DNA of 64,000 nucleotides, from contig CM060910.1 of NCBI GenBank assembly GCA_030737875.1, positions 252,620,427-252,684,426 on the forward strand. The letters run 5' to 3'. This document shows positions 12,485 to 24,486 of this stretch, in pieces (positions within the stretch are counted from its first letter, which is position 1; each line of letters begins with the position of its first letter). Both the position numbers and the translations under genes were made by a program. Source of the DNA: Allium sativum. Its lineage: Eukaryota > Streptophyta > Magnoliopsida > Asparagales > Amaryllidaceae. The notes below the pieces were generated by a model, which did no database searches, was not told the origin of the DNA, and saw only the letters and a list, made by a program, of their open reading frames with translations.

Positions 12485-12796
12485 CCTTTCGAATAACTAA
12501 TACTCGATTAACTCATTTCGAATAACTAATATTCGATTAACTCCTTTCGAATAACTAATATTCGATAATTCCTTTCGAATGACTAATACTCGATTAACTC
12601 CTTTCGAATAACTAATATTCGATAACTCCTTTCGAATAACTAATATTCGGTTAACTCCTTTCGAATAACTAATATTCGATTAACTCCTTTCGAATAACTA
12701 ATATTCGATAAGTCCTTTCGAGTAACTAATATTCGATAACTCCTTTCGAATAACAAATATTTGACAATTCCTTTCGAATAACTAATATTCGATAAC
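12485..12796 (-). repeat. 29-bp tandem repeat, about 11 units (A2)
   Basis: Plus-strand units read TTCGAATAACTAATATTCG followed by ATAACTCC or ATTAACTCC. Each unit is itself an inverted repeat (CGAAT/ATTCG). In A1 the corresponding place has only two or three such motifs, while A1 amplified the adjacent ATCGAT unit instead. Confidence 0.85.
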
Positions 12797-13179
12797 CTCT
12801 TTCTCTATTTGAATAAACTATATTCGATTAATTCTCTTATTCGAATAACCTTATTCGATAACTCTTTCTTTGAATAAACTATATTCGAATAACTCTAATC
12901 CGACTAACTCTAATTGAATTAACTTTATTCGAATAACAAATATTCGACTAACTCTTGTTCGATTAACTCTATTTGAATAACTCAAGTTCGATTTAACTCT
13001 AATCGATTAACTCTAACTGACTAACTCTAACTGGTTAACTCTAACTCTAATCGATTAACTCCTCTAACTCATTTTAATTAACACATTTTGATTAACTCTA
13101 CGTCCATATTCAGTTTCAAATATCGATGTTGAAATCGATTCTTACTTCTCTATATAAGCCCTGACTTATATATTCTATT

Positions 13180-13880
13180 TATCCAATGATAAATATTTTA
13201 TTTAATTTATAAAATATTATTTATAAATTAATCTTCTCAATCTATTGGTTACAACAGATTCTATTTAAAGTCTTTGCTTTAAATCCATATCATGTTATAC
13301 CCGTGTGCGAAGCACGGGTCTAAACTTTCCTGATGTAAAATTCTATTCATTTGCCAAATATTTCCTTATATGACATCCTTTTTCATTTCCCAATAAATCC
13401 CTTTTACAACTCTATTTATTTTCCAAATAAATATTTCCTTTTTATTACTCTATTTATTTTTCTAAATAAATATTTCCTTTCTATAACTCTATTTATTAAT
13501 GTTTTACAAATATTTCTCTTTCTATTGTATTTGTAAATGTTTTACAAATATTCCTCTTTCTATTTTATTTATTTTCTAAATAAATAATCCTTTTATACTT
13601 CTATTTATTATCCCAATAAATATTCCTTATATGATTTTATTTATTATCTCAATAAATATTCCTCTTTATAAAACCCTTTCGATTTTATAAATAAATTCCT
13701 TTTTTATAAAATCCCTTGATTTTATAAATACTTTCTCATTAATAAATTCTACTTCATTTTATAAACAATTATCCTTTTTTTAAAATCCTTTGATTTTATA
13801 ATAAATTTCCTTTTATAAAACCCTTTTCCTTATATATATAAAATCCATTGATTTTATATAAATAACTTATTTTCAAAATA
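13180..13880 (-). repeat. Hairpin train in A2
   Basis: Successive AT-rich perfect inverted repeats are laid end to end. Examples: TATTTATTT/AAATAAATA at 13413-13433 and 13451-13472, TATTTGTAAA/TTTACAAATA at 13528-13550 (10-bp arms, 3-nt loop), TTTATAAAAT/ATTTTATAAA at 13703-13728 (10-bp arms, 6-nt loop). No open frame is supported. Confidence 0.75.
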
Positions 13881-15398
13881 CACTTTGACAATCCCCTTTT
13901 CACATCCCAGTATTTCTTACGGTATTTAAAATACCAAATAACCATGATCGATATCCTTCAAACACACATAATCGACAACAGATTATATATCACATCATAT
14001 ATTACGATATATGAAAAACAATAAAATGAATGTTGAGGAATCCAGTTGGATTCCACCAACCTGTTTCCCTGCATTACAGATGTTAAAGAACATAATTAAC
14101 ATCGATTTCATTTCAATATGAAATATTCTGTTAAACATAATCAACATTTGATTAATGATTAATATATATCGTTATCTATAATTTCAACCAATACACAAGC
14201 AATTCAACCAAACAGTTAACACACAACAATCAACAGATAATTATCAGTTCTAAGAATATGTTATAAAAATATATCTATTCAGAGTTAGTGAGTTTTACTC
14301 ACATTGGACGATCATCGTTAATAACGATAACCCTCGCTTGATTCAGATGAACAATTTGTTTTGCGATAAATTGTGACGAGCTCTGATGGACTTCCAGTCA
14401 GTTCCATCGTGTAGTGTCCGTCCATACGATCCCGACGAATCTTGTTTCGCTGAATTCTGATAATGTATGCAGATGTTATTATTTGTACAAGTTATACGTT
14501 GTTTAAATTAAAAACTAAACTTAAATTATTATATAATTAACCTTATCTTTTAAATCTGAGCCCACATCCCTTTGCAAAAGCCCAGATCTGTTCGGACTTC
14601 ATAATAACATTGGCCCACTCAATCTTTTAAACCAACCCGCTTCTATATGCCTTCTTCTTCCTTAATTTAAAGGATGCGAGCTCCAGATATCAACTCCACC
14701 CATTTCGATTTTCCCAACGCAAAAAAACTCCTTCTTCCCATTTTATTTTTAGTGCCATACTTACAGTAAAGACTCGACACCTTTTTCCTTCTTTAATACC
14801 CAAAATTCCATGCTTCTCTACCCTTGAATCAACAGTATTTTTCCAGTTCCCATTTCGTGATCCCTTCCCTTTTGAAATAAACCATACGAGTCTGCAACTC
14901 AAACCCATCTTAAAACTCATCCCTTATTTAATCACAAAAATCAAACCGTTAATACTTGAACACGTCCGTCACTATGCAGTAGTTTGAAACCGCAAGCCCA
15001 GTATTTACCTTTCTTCCTTGCATCTCCAGTGAACCTGCCAAGATTTCGAAAACTGCAAACACGTTGGCCCTTCTCTCCTCAAATACATACTTCCGCTCTC
15101 CTGTAGATTACTTCCTGCACCTGACCGGACTTCTCAGCTCCCTTAGCTCCTTCTTCTTCCACGTCATGACCCCTCCCCTTCCTCAGAGCTTCGCCTTGAC
15201 CTCGACGCGGCTATGAAGAGCTCGAGTTCCAGAAGAAAAGGTCAACCACGATATGATAAGAGGGAAAAATGAACTCGTGTTGATTTTTATTTGAAGATGA
15301 TTTCCTTTGATCCAGTTTTTCTGCTTTGAGATATGAGTGCGGCGGAAGAGGGTTTTGACCGTAGGAAGATTTGTTTTGGGTTAAGTGTTTTTAGAATG

Positions 15399-15407
15399 TA
15401 TTTATAG
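15399..15407 (-). promoter_or_regulatory. Candidate TATA box of the A2 LTR
   Basis: The minus strand reads CTATAAATA followed downstream by a pyrimidine-rich, CCTCTTCCGCCGC-containing leader. This is the usual TATA-to-Y-patch order of plant promoters and lies about 0.93 kb from the LTR start. Confidence 0.45.
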
Positions 15408-16335
15408 TACTAGAAACCTTGGTTGTTAGGTAATATAAGTGGCTGAGAAAGAATGGAGCGTGGCTTTAGTTTGATCAGAAAATAGAACGAGATATTTAGT
15501 TGAAATGGGGAAATGCACGTTAAATTTCATGGTTTTAAAGTTGGGTTTTTAACATACCATGTTACCTAAATTCCATTCACGTACGGACAGAAACAAGATA
15601 CCGTTGTATCGAGCTCGGTGCCACGATCCCAAAAGTATAATAATATCGGCAGGTTAACTCATATTGTGAAACCCCAAAATATCGATATAGGGTGCAAAAT
15701 ACTCCAAATAAAAAGTTGTGTATTAAATTAATTAAAAATTTCATTAAAATTCTAAAAATTAAATTATCACTACGTCTCAAAAGAATCTTGTCCAAATTCG
15801 AAACCGATATTTAAATATATTTAAATAACCGTTATGGCCATAAACGAATATGCCGCTGCTTTTTCTGAATATTTAATTTAGACATATCTAAAAATCCATA
15901 CGACGAAATTCTGATTTTTCCTCTTCCACTAGAAAAATATACTTCATTAGCTCTGAACGTATCTTGTTTCACAGAAATCCGATTTAAAACGGCTTCTGTA
16001 TATTCGTTTAAAGTTCGAATCGCCAAATTACGAACTGCCGCGCCATTTCGGGCTCGATTATATTTATAATGTAATTAATACGTTCAACTGTCGTTTATAT
16101 GATATACTCGTTAATATCATTTAACTCTAAACTGAATTATATATTATAAATTGTCCAGTTCACATTATATTGTGAATTCCACTAATTCTGATTATTTCAG
16201 AATTAAATTTATTATTAAATTATTATTTTAATTAAATATTCAAAGTTATTTAATTAAACGACCTTTTAATTCTCTATCACTATTTATATAATTAAATAAG
16301 TTAATTATATATCGTAGAAAATACGGGTCGTTACA

Positions 16336-16429
16336 GTTCCCATCAAAAATCGTGTAGTACCCTCGTCGCACCGCGCTCTAGCCTCACTGCCATCAAAATC
16401 TGTCATATCTCCCTTTGACCCTAATTAAG
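16336..16429. other. Host flank segment 1, with TSD TTAAG at its end
   Basis: A short non-LTR stretch between A2 and B1. The last five bases TTAAG (16425-16429) are duplicated at 24487-24491, so this sequence continued directly into 24492 before B1 inserted. No gene is visible. Confidence 0.7.
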
Positions 16430-18429
16430 TGTAAGGACCCGCAACTTCCCCGGTAAGGAAAGCCCGAATACTTTGAGAACAACACACTAAGGAACGCAAA
16501 CAGAAGAACATTTCATTGTTTATTACAACAATTCCATCAGAATACAAGAATATACAGAGTATGAATAAATATTACACAGAAAATATTAGAGATTTAAAAT
16601 ACATTTAAATACATCGCAGCGGAAAAATAATACAATACGCAACTAAAAGAGATATATGGATACAGAGCTTTTCGGATATCATTCAAGCTGTAAATCAGGA
16701 TCCTGTGAATATAAATCTGCAAAACCAAAACTACTAGCTACCCATGTCAAAATAAGGGCACCCAGAGTTTAGGTTAAAACAATAAACACCAAGTCAGTCA
16801 TGTGACTGTTGTGAGAACTAAAACAGTTATTAATCTTTATTTTAAAGTTAGGTAAATCAAGGGACCACGCCGTATAACATGGAACGGGTTTCCTCCCAAG
16901 AATACCAGTGCATAAAACAACAGCGCAATGCTAAATAAAGAAAAATGAAGCTATTATAAGACCCAGGTCCCATCACACAACGCAATGCAAGCCGGAGGAT
17001 AGGGTTTTTACCTTATAATAGCCAAAAAATGCTTGATACGCTAAATTTCATCTTTTGATTCTTAATCAGACTCCAACCGTAAATTGGTAAGAGAACGATT
17101 CCCTAAGTATTAACCCCGAAGGCCGAAACCAACATCAGACCAATACCCAGGAAACCACCCATCTTAGCTCGTTCCCAGTTAGTTTCTGATTTTATATACA
17201 ATCATAAATATCAATCATAGGCGGCATGAATGTCCCATACCACTATGTCACCATGTATAGGTATACAATCAAAACTGCAATTGTCACGTATTGGAAGTTG
17301 GATTTCCATTTGTGAACCAAGGCAAAAGATAGTCCTTATCGATTCGAGATGCTCTCGCCCGTGTCTCGGGATCAGAGCTCAAGTGACCCTTGGAGCGATA
17401 GGGCCGGTCCACCGATGTGGATTAAAATGACTGAACACTGCGTTTCCCTGCCTTTTGGGCGTCAATGAGGCAACAAATGACTCCATCGGCTTCATATAGT
17501 CACTGATATATCCGAGGCGCCTTGCAACAGCAACAACCACATAAGTCAAACTCGTCAGGGCATGTAAAACCACTGACGCCACTTCTAACTAGAAGGAAAC
17601 GCATGCCCTCCCTGAGGTCCATCTCCCGTTTCTGGTTCACGCCGAGGTGTGAGGCTCGTGAATCCACGCTACACAAAGCTATGCCACACAGGCTATGCTT
17701 TGATCATCGACCACAAGACTCTGCTTTTCAACAGAAGCCTTGATCATTTGCATCTTTGCATGCCACACAGGCAAACCACTCCATGCAACTGATACCCATC
17801 AAATCACACAGAATGATATCCAATGTCAGACACACAGTCCATTTACAAGTCCGTTCTGGGTCTGAACGAAACCGGCGGCACCGTGTACCTCGCATATCCA
17901 TCGATCTCCAAGTACGTCTGGACGATCACTAACGGATTCCCTCCTCTTGGGTGTACGGCCCAATCAAGATCATCAGTAATTATCCAAACGACGTGAAGAC
18001 CTCCAGTCTTCAACCACCGTCTTCACCTTCGACTTATCGTCATATTAGTTATTCAGAACGGGATAAACCCGGTCTTTTCGAATAACTCACGTATATAATA
18101 AACAAGTGTTACACAAACACAACATACGCCTCATTCCAATTCATCAGTCACTAACTGTAAATTAGCAAGAGAATAATTCCCCAAACATTAACCCCGAAGT
18201 TCGAAACCAACATCAGATCAATATCCAAGAAACCATTCAACTTAACTAATCTCCAGTTAGTTTCTAAATTTCACATTCTTAGGGAAAGGTTCCCATTAAT
18301 TTTATCAAAGATAAATTCTTCTAAATTTATTCTTTAATCTTCTTTTGAATATCAATTCAAACTAGTCGGGATTAGCGAACCACACCGATGTAATCATTTA
18401 TTCTATTTCTCAATCCCAACCTATTCATC

Positions 18430-19350
18430 CCATGAAGTTAAACTGGTAATACTTCATATCTAACACCATGGTGTTATCGGTAAATTCAATTACCATTTCA
18501 CGTTCAAATCTAATTAAAGATTTAACTATCGCCTGGAGCAAAACTGGTGATACTCCATTCTCGATCTTTTCAATCTAATTAAAATTCATTAAAACTCCAC
18601 TTAGTTTTAATCTTTAACTGGGTTAAAGAACCGATGTCATTTAAAACACGGTTCACGATAAACCCCAAAATCACATTCCATTCTATCAGCCTTTAACCGT
18701 AAATAGCAAGTGAGCAATTCCCTAAGTATTAACCCCGAAGGCCGAAACCAACATCAGATCAATACTCAAGAAACCATTCAACTTAACTAATCTCCAGTTA
18801 GTTTCTGATTTTCTTAACTCTGTTGGGTCTAAGAATAGTATTATTGAAGATACCGTTCACGACAACCCAAAATCACATTCCATTAATTATCGGGTTAAAG
18901 AACAAGTGTTATTTAAAACATCGTTCACGATAAACCCAAGAATCATTTCAAATTCAATTCCAATTAAATACCATTTAATTGGTACACTTCATTAAATCTA
19001 AATAAAAGATTTAATCTTTTTCTCAACTGGGTTTAAGGACAGTGTTAATGAAGACACCATTCACAACAAACCCAAATCACATTTGATATTAAATGCAAGG
19101 CTATGAATAGAAAATATATCGGCTTATATTCAATATCAAATTCTACGACCAACAAATATCGTATTGGAAATAACCAATAAATATATCTTTCAAATTCCCC
19201 TAACAATATCTGTTTCATCATGAAATCCAACATCGAAATATTCCAAAGACAATTTCGATTCAAATCCATTCCAATTCAATTATTGGAAATTCTGGTTACC
19301 TTTGAAACCATTTCAAATCCCCTTTATTTATTTTAAAAATAAACAGAATT
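18430..19350 (-). repeat. Hairpin train in the B1 LTR
   Basis: It is the same series as in B4 at 49660-50430. It includes ATGAAGT/ACTTCAT at 18432-18457, the perfect palindrome AACACCATGGTGTT, GGAG/CTCC with the conserved loop around AAACTGGTGATA, and several GGGTT/AACCC stem-loops with inner GTTC/GAAC pairs near 18600-19075. Confidence 0.7.
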
Positions 19351-21107
19351 ATAATTCTAGTTCATTTCAATAAAAATCTATTTTTATCTTTTCAAATATG
19401 GAGTTTTTCATCCCAATTCTTCACAAATCATTTCTTATGATTTTACACAAATTATTACTATTTTTAATAATTTTATCAAGGCCCGTACAGTCGATTTCCA
19501 TCAACGGTCATCGAACTGCACTTACAGCGACCTTTTCCAAATTTGATTTTGACATAATTCCAAATCCAACCGTTAGATTTTAAATCATTAATATTCGTTA
19601 GAAAGCAATTTTCGATACGAACCCAACGGTTTCGGTTTTAGGAGAATCCGACGGTCTGATCTCCCGCAATGTCCATTCGAAGTCAATGGTCGAAATTCAC
19701 GAACTGCCGCGGCGCGACGCGTTCTGTTTAGGCCATTATATATATATAATATATATATATATATATTATATATTTCGTCGATTTCCTTTAAAACGTATTT
19801 TATAAATCGTTTTAAATTCGTTTTCAAAACGATTTCAACTTCCATCTCAAATTCAAATCAAAATTGAATTTTCCAATATAAATTCGTTTCAATTTCATTT
19901 CAAATCGATTTCAATTCAATTTCAATTTAATTCGAATTTCAATTCATTTCAATTTCAAATCTATTTAATTTAATTCGAATTTCAATTCATTTCAATTTAA
20001 TTCGAATTTCAAAGCTATTTCAATTTAATTCGAATTTCAATTCTATTCAATTAAATTCGAATTTCAATTCATTTCAATTTAATTTGAATTTCAATTCATT
20101 TCAATTTAATTCGAATTTCAATTCATTTCAATTTAATTCGAATTTTGAAATCACTTTCAATATTCATTGAAAAATGAATAAAATCGATATAAATATCGTT
20201 CACGTCAAAATAGCGTCAATCTAATCAACTCGGCTTTTATTCAACACATGAATGTTTATTCTATTCAACACATGAATATTTTTCAGTTCAACACATGAAT
20301 TTATTTTCTATTCAACACATGAATTTATTTTCTATATTGGAATGAGGCCCAATCAATTACCATATAATGTTAATTATATGGATTTTCTACAACACATGTA
20401 TATAATAGCAATGATAAATAATCAACCATCATCCAGAGTGCACCACACAACTGCATAAGCATTAAATATAAATGTTTAACGCTCATAACAGTCTGTCAAT
20501 TAATTGATCAACATACAACTAATTATTGGGATTAGTGTATGTCATATATCACCCCAATACCCGTGTGGGGTTTCAATCAATCAAACATAGATTTTATTTG
20601 TGCAGTTGGGCGATGTGTAAAATTTATCGTCCCAATCAGTATCAATCAAATCAGTGTATATAAACAAATCGTTGATTTGTTTATAAATATTTATTTTATT
20701 TAAATGTTAAAAATCATATTTTTAACTATAAAATATTTTATTTCTTTTCACATCACACAATCAAATTTCACAACACAACAACCAAACAAACAAGTCATCC
20801 ATGGTCTGTGGACGACAGATGTCGGGTGCTACTAAACACCGTTTGCATCCTAGTATATAATTCAACTAGAAATAAATTTAAAAGTGAGGAGTTCTCACCG
20901 AGGGTTCTACTCCGCCATTCTTTATTTCTGAACGGTCTAGATTCTGTTTCGCTTTCAGTCAGTTCCATCGCAATCTATTTCACTCTGTTCATAATAAAAA
21001 TCACATTTTTATTATTTATTTTTATATATAAAAACCATATTTTTACCTTGCTACTTCTATAAAGATCACTTCTTTATCTTCACTTCATATATATAAAAAT
21101 TGAACTT

Positions 21108-21310
21108 TTACTTCGCTAATAAATATAAAAAAATCGAATTTTTACTTCGCTAATGAATAAATAAAAATCAAATTTTTAATTCGCTAATGAATATATAAAA
21201 ATCGAATTTTTACTTCGCTAATGAATATATAAAAATCGAATTTTTACTTCGCTAATGAATAAAAAAATCGAATTTTTACTTCGCTAATGAATATATAAAA
21301 ATCGAACTTT
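21108..21310 (-). repeat. 34-bp tandem repeat in the B1 LTR intron-like region
   Basis: About six plus-strand units of AAAAATCGAATTTTTACTTC followed by GCTAATGAATATAT are present. AAAAAT/ATTTTT forms a short hairpin in every unit. Period and position match the 34-bp array of the B4 LTRs, although the sequence has diverged. Confidence 0.8.
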
Positions 21311-21970
21311 TATCGACACTTCAACTATAAAAGATCATATTTTTATTCGCTATTTGAATATAAAAGATTATATTTTTATAAAATCATATCTTTTCTTAGC
21401 TAAAAATCACTTCTTTATCTAGTTAAAAACTATACTTTTCCTAAGTTAAAAATCGAATCTTTATCTACTTAAAGATCTAATCTTTCTATGTACAAAAATC
21501 AGATTTTTATTTGCATAAAAATATTATCATACATATATCAAAAATCATAACTTTACTTTCCTTCACAACAATGCGAAAAAATGATATTTATATGCTTCTA
21601 AAACTAATTAAAATCAAAATAAAAGCTCACCTTCATTGTCAAAATCAAAGCTTCTTTCCCGGAGTTAGGGTTCAGACGTTGTCTTGGGTGTGAAGGTTCG
21701 AACGGAGGAGGATGGAGCTTGAGGGGGGTTACGCGCAGGTTTTAAGGGGGAGGGCGGCGGTTTTTAGATGAAAGGGGATCTAGGGTTTAAAGATTGAATA
21801 AGAGGAGGGGAGCCGATCTTGGAGGCGGCTGCTGGTGAGCGTCTGGCTGAAGGTGGCGCGACTCCGGCGTTGGAGGGGGGCGGCATATCGGAGAACAGGG
21901 GCGACGGGTGTCGTGGGGTAGGGAGTCATCGCGGTTTTTTTTTTGTTTGACTGAGTTTGACGGCGAAGGG

Positions 21971-22005
21971 AGAGAAAGTGGAGGGTAGAGAGGTTATATA
22001 ATATT
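21971..22005 (-). promoter_or_regulatory. Candidate core promoter of the B1 LTR
   Basis: The minus strand carries TATATAAC followed at once by the pyrimidine patch CCTCTCTACCCTCCAC. TATA plus Y patch is a classic plant core promoter. It lies about 0.9 kb from the LTR start, so U3 would be about 0.9 kb and R plus U5 more than 5 kb. Confidence 0.55.
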
Positions 22006-22896
22006 ATATATATATTTAATTATTTTAAATTCTAAAAAGCAACTTTTTATTTTCAACTCGAAATCGAACCCAACGGCTGTCATTCCTAGCTAATTACCCC
22101 ATTCTGAACACAATGGGATATGTCCCGTAAGCCAATTCGACCGTTACGATCTGTTTCCATTCAAATTAACATTTAAACCGTTATATTGAATTTTAACCGT
22201 TTCAATTTACTGGGGTCACATACGAACTCGAAAAATTACAAAAAAATATTTCTAGCTTCGTATTGACGATACGGTCCTAACAAAACTAATTTCGTCAAAT
22301 TCCGATACCTTTTGAAAAATGGCCATTTTCTGGTCGATCGAAATTGACTGAAACTGTCAAAACACGTTTTACTTCGCCATGCTCACATATTGATTTAGAA
22401 AATTATGAATTTTGAAACCTAGCAATAACTTGACATTACGGATCCAACAAAAGTGGTTTTGTCGAAAAACGAGGTCGTTTGCAAAAAGGCCATTTTTAAG
22501 GGCCAGAATTCCATAGTGACTATTTTGAATTTTCAACTTGACGTATCTTTTGATTCCCGCTATGAAATTTCAATTTTTCGAATTCTTTGGAAAGATATTC
22601 CCAAATAGATTCTAATATTTTTGGTCTTACTAAAATCCGGTTTATTTTGCACCCAGTACATTCATTTGAAATTTGAAATCGAATTATCGAACTACCGCGC
22701 CATTTTCAATTCCTTTTATAATTATAAATAATTATTTATATTCTAACGACGATCTATATAAATATATACGTTCGAATTCTATTCAAAATAAATTTTTTGT
22801 CGTTATTATTTAAAATAATTCATTTTAAATATTCAAAATTCACTAAAATTGCCAAAATAAAAATTTTAAATTGGCTCAGATTTCTGGGTTATTACA

Positions 22897-22914
22897 ATCT
22901 CCCCCACTTAAAAC
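22897..22914 (-). other. Polypurine tract (B1)
   Basis: The minus strand reads GTTTTAAGTGGGGGAGAT directly before the 3' LTR. It is identical in form to the tract in the B4 array. Confidence 0.9.
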
Positions 22915-23147
22915 TTTTCATCCCCGAAAAGGAACGAAGCAAAAAGTTGTTTAACTAATCAACTCAACTTTCATTATTTTCATTACGGCTTAAGTTCTTC
23001 AACTTTTCAGTTTCTAAGAACTTTTCAAAATTTTGACTAAGACCCTAAATTTTCGAAAAATTTCGCCATAACCTCCCCTGCACCGGGGACTTTGGGATAT
23101 TTTATATAGCCTCCCATGGCCTTCTTCAATCCAAAAGAAAAAGAAAA

Positions 23148-23171
23148 CGCCAAGCGGCTAGCCAATCGGCT
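23148..23171 (-). other. Double tetraloop hairpin (B1)
   Basis: The minus strand reads AGCC-GATT-GGCT followed directly by AGCC-GCTT-GGCG. The second tetraloop GCTT is the same in all copies; the first varies (GATT here, TATT in B4). Confidence 0.6.
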
Positions 23172-23554
23172 CATAAAATCATCCAAACCCAAAGAAATAC
23201 AATAAACATGTACCTATTTGTCGGGCAAACAATTTTATTCATCTGCTCAAGCCTCCTTACCATGACCTGTTCAATGTAAGTACATGTATATGCATGCAAA
23301 TGCGACAAATTTTCAATACGATTCACTATTTGATCAATTTGGCTAAAGGTTCAACATTTAATTAATCAAACAATAATAAAATGACACAATTAGTAATCAA
23401 TTAGTTGGTTAACGTTTCAAATTCATAACTTTGATATATAGTCAAAAATCACGTTTTTGATGCCAAATCACAATAATAGGTCCTATCTAATTTTGGTTCT
23501 CACACCAGTCTAATGGAAATATATAGATATCACACCTTCGAAACTCGAATACCA

Positions 23555-23585
23555 ATTCTGATGATGTCTAGACTATCATCAGAAT
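23555..23585 (-). other. Palindromic-loop hairpin (B1), possible dimerisation signal
   Basis: Perfect 11-bp arms ATTCTGATGAT and ATCATCAGAAT are separated by a 9-nt loop. On the minus strand the loop is A plus the palindrome GTCTAGAC. It starts about 326 nt after the PBS. Flanks CTAGTCGCCCGGAG and TTCGAGTTTCGAAGG are shared with B4, so it is the same site with changed stem and loop. Confidence 0.65.
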
Positions 23586-23910
23586 CGTCTCCGGGCGACT
23601 AGAGTGCACTTCTATATCTATCTAGTATATTAAAACTTCGAACACACATTTGCAAGGCGTATATGCAAAGTCTTTATATATTGGATTGTCCAAATCAATA
23701 TAAAATAAATAATCAAATACAAATAATTGATTTAAATTTTTAAAACAAAATTTTGTTTCATTTTTAAAAATATACTCTTCACACTCGTTCTAGGATACTA
23801 CTGATCCCATCTCTAACGAGTCATTCCCATTGGATATTACTAATCCAATTTCTGATGAATTCTTTTGTTTGGTTCTAACGTGTCTTGTTCTCCGAGCTCT
23901 GTAAACCAAA

Positions 23911-23922
23911 GCTCTGATACCA
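23911..23922 (-). other. Primer-binding site (B1)
   Basis: The minus strand has TGGTATCAGAGC one base after the 5' LTR end. It matches the initiator-Met tRNA type seen in the other elements. Confidence 0.93.
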
Positions 23923-23923
23923 C

Positions 23924-24486
23924 TGTAAGGACCCGTAACTTCCCCGGTAAGGAAAGTCCGGATACTTTGAGAACAACACACAAAGGAACGCAAACAGAAG
24001 AACATTTCATTGTTTAAATTCCATCAGAATACAAGTATATATAGAGTATGAATAAATATTACACAGAAAATATCAGAGATTTAAATTACATTTAAATACA
24101 TCACAGCGGAAAAATAATACAATACGCAACTGAAAGAGATATACGGATACAGAGCTTTCCGGATATCATTCCAGCTATAAATCAGGATCCTGTGAATATA
24201 AATCTGCAAAACAAAACTACTAGCTGCCTGTGTAAAAATAAGGGCACTTAGAGTTTAGGTTAAAATAATAAACACCAGGTCAGTCATGTGACTGGTGTGA
24301 GAACTAAAACAGTTATTAATCTTTATTTTAAAGTTAGGTAAATCAAGGGATCATGCCGTATGACACGGAACGAGTTTCCTCCTTTTGCATCGTTATTATT
24401 TAAAATAATTCATTTTAAATATTCAAAATTCACCAAAATTGCCAAAATAAAATTTTTAAATTGGCTCAGATTTCCGGGTTATTACA
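23924..24486 (-). mobile_element. B1 5' LTR with a 5.9 kb internal deletion
   Basis: Only the first 95-100 bp and the last 450-460 bp of the LTR remain (563 bp in total). The junction lies near 24382-24391, where CGAGTTTCCTCC meets TTGCATCGTTATTATT. Both LTR ends and the flanking TTAAG are intact, so the deletion happened after insertion. The promoter, leader, repeats and hairpin train are lost. Confidence 0.9.

Larger units (their letters stand above)
11645..16335 (-). mobile_element. A2: minus-strand subfamily A LTR, interrupted by A1
   Basis: Read on the minus strand it begins TGTAACGACCCG at 16335 and runs collinearly with the A1 3' LTR up to GGAAATAATATC at 11645, which corresponds to about 10238 of A1. 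The last 1.4 kb of the LTR is missing at exactly the point where A1 ends, so A1 inserted here and the rest of A2 should lie beyond the left edge. It contains a 29-bp array, a hairpin train, a CT-rich leader and a TATA box. Whether A2 is solo or part of a larger element cannot be seen. Confidence 0.85.
16430..22896 (-). mobile_element. B1 3' LTR, 6.47 kb
   Basis: On the minus strand it starts TGTAATAACCCAG and ends GGGTCCTTACA. Sections in order are the U3 with a GGCGCGGTAGTTCG module, TATA box, CT-rich leader, donor-like GAAG/GTGAGC (plus 21620-21629), a 34-bp AT repeat, GTGAGAA-type palindrome near 20886, A/T hairpins, a second module next to a (TA)n run (19700-19780), the hairpin train (18280-19350), a conserved stretch of about 17040-18080, and the 3' end with acceptor TTTTGCAG near 16720. 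It is the reference full-length B LTR on this strand. Confidence 0.9.
22897..23923 (-). mobile_element. B1 internal region, 1,027 bp, non-coding
   Basis: It is bounded by PPT and PBS and has no gag or pol remnant. It contains the palindromic-loop hairpin (23555-23585), the double tetraloop hairpin (23148-23171) and a CTCCC/GGGAG-type stem near 23070-23085. Apart from these signals it is AT-rich and unremarkable. Confidence 0.88.
16430..24486 (-). mobile_element. B1: complete minus-strand giant-LTR element, TSD TTAAG
   Basis: The order on the minus strand is truncated 5' LTR (24486-23924), PBS, 1,027-bp internal region, PPT, full 3' LTR (22896-16430). Five-base target duplications TTAAG at 16425-16429 and 24487-24491 prove a single insertion event. 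No protein is encoded. The LTR-to-internal ratio (6.47 kb versus 1.03 kb) is far from the usual plant retrotransposon. The deletion in the 5' LTR removed the promoter and leader, so this copy should be unable to make its own genomic RNA. Confidence 0.93.

Noticed and set aside
13303..13325. CCCGTGTGCGAAGCACGGGT hairpin, considered as a terminator or tRNA-like element.
   Set aside because: A clear 8-bp stem but no tRNA fold or bacterial context; it fits the general run of hairpins in the A LTR.
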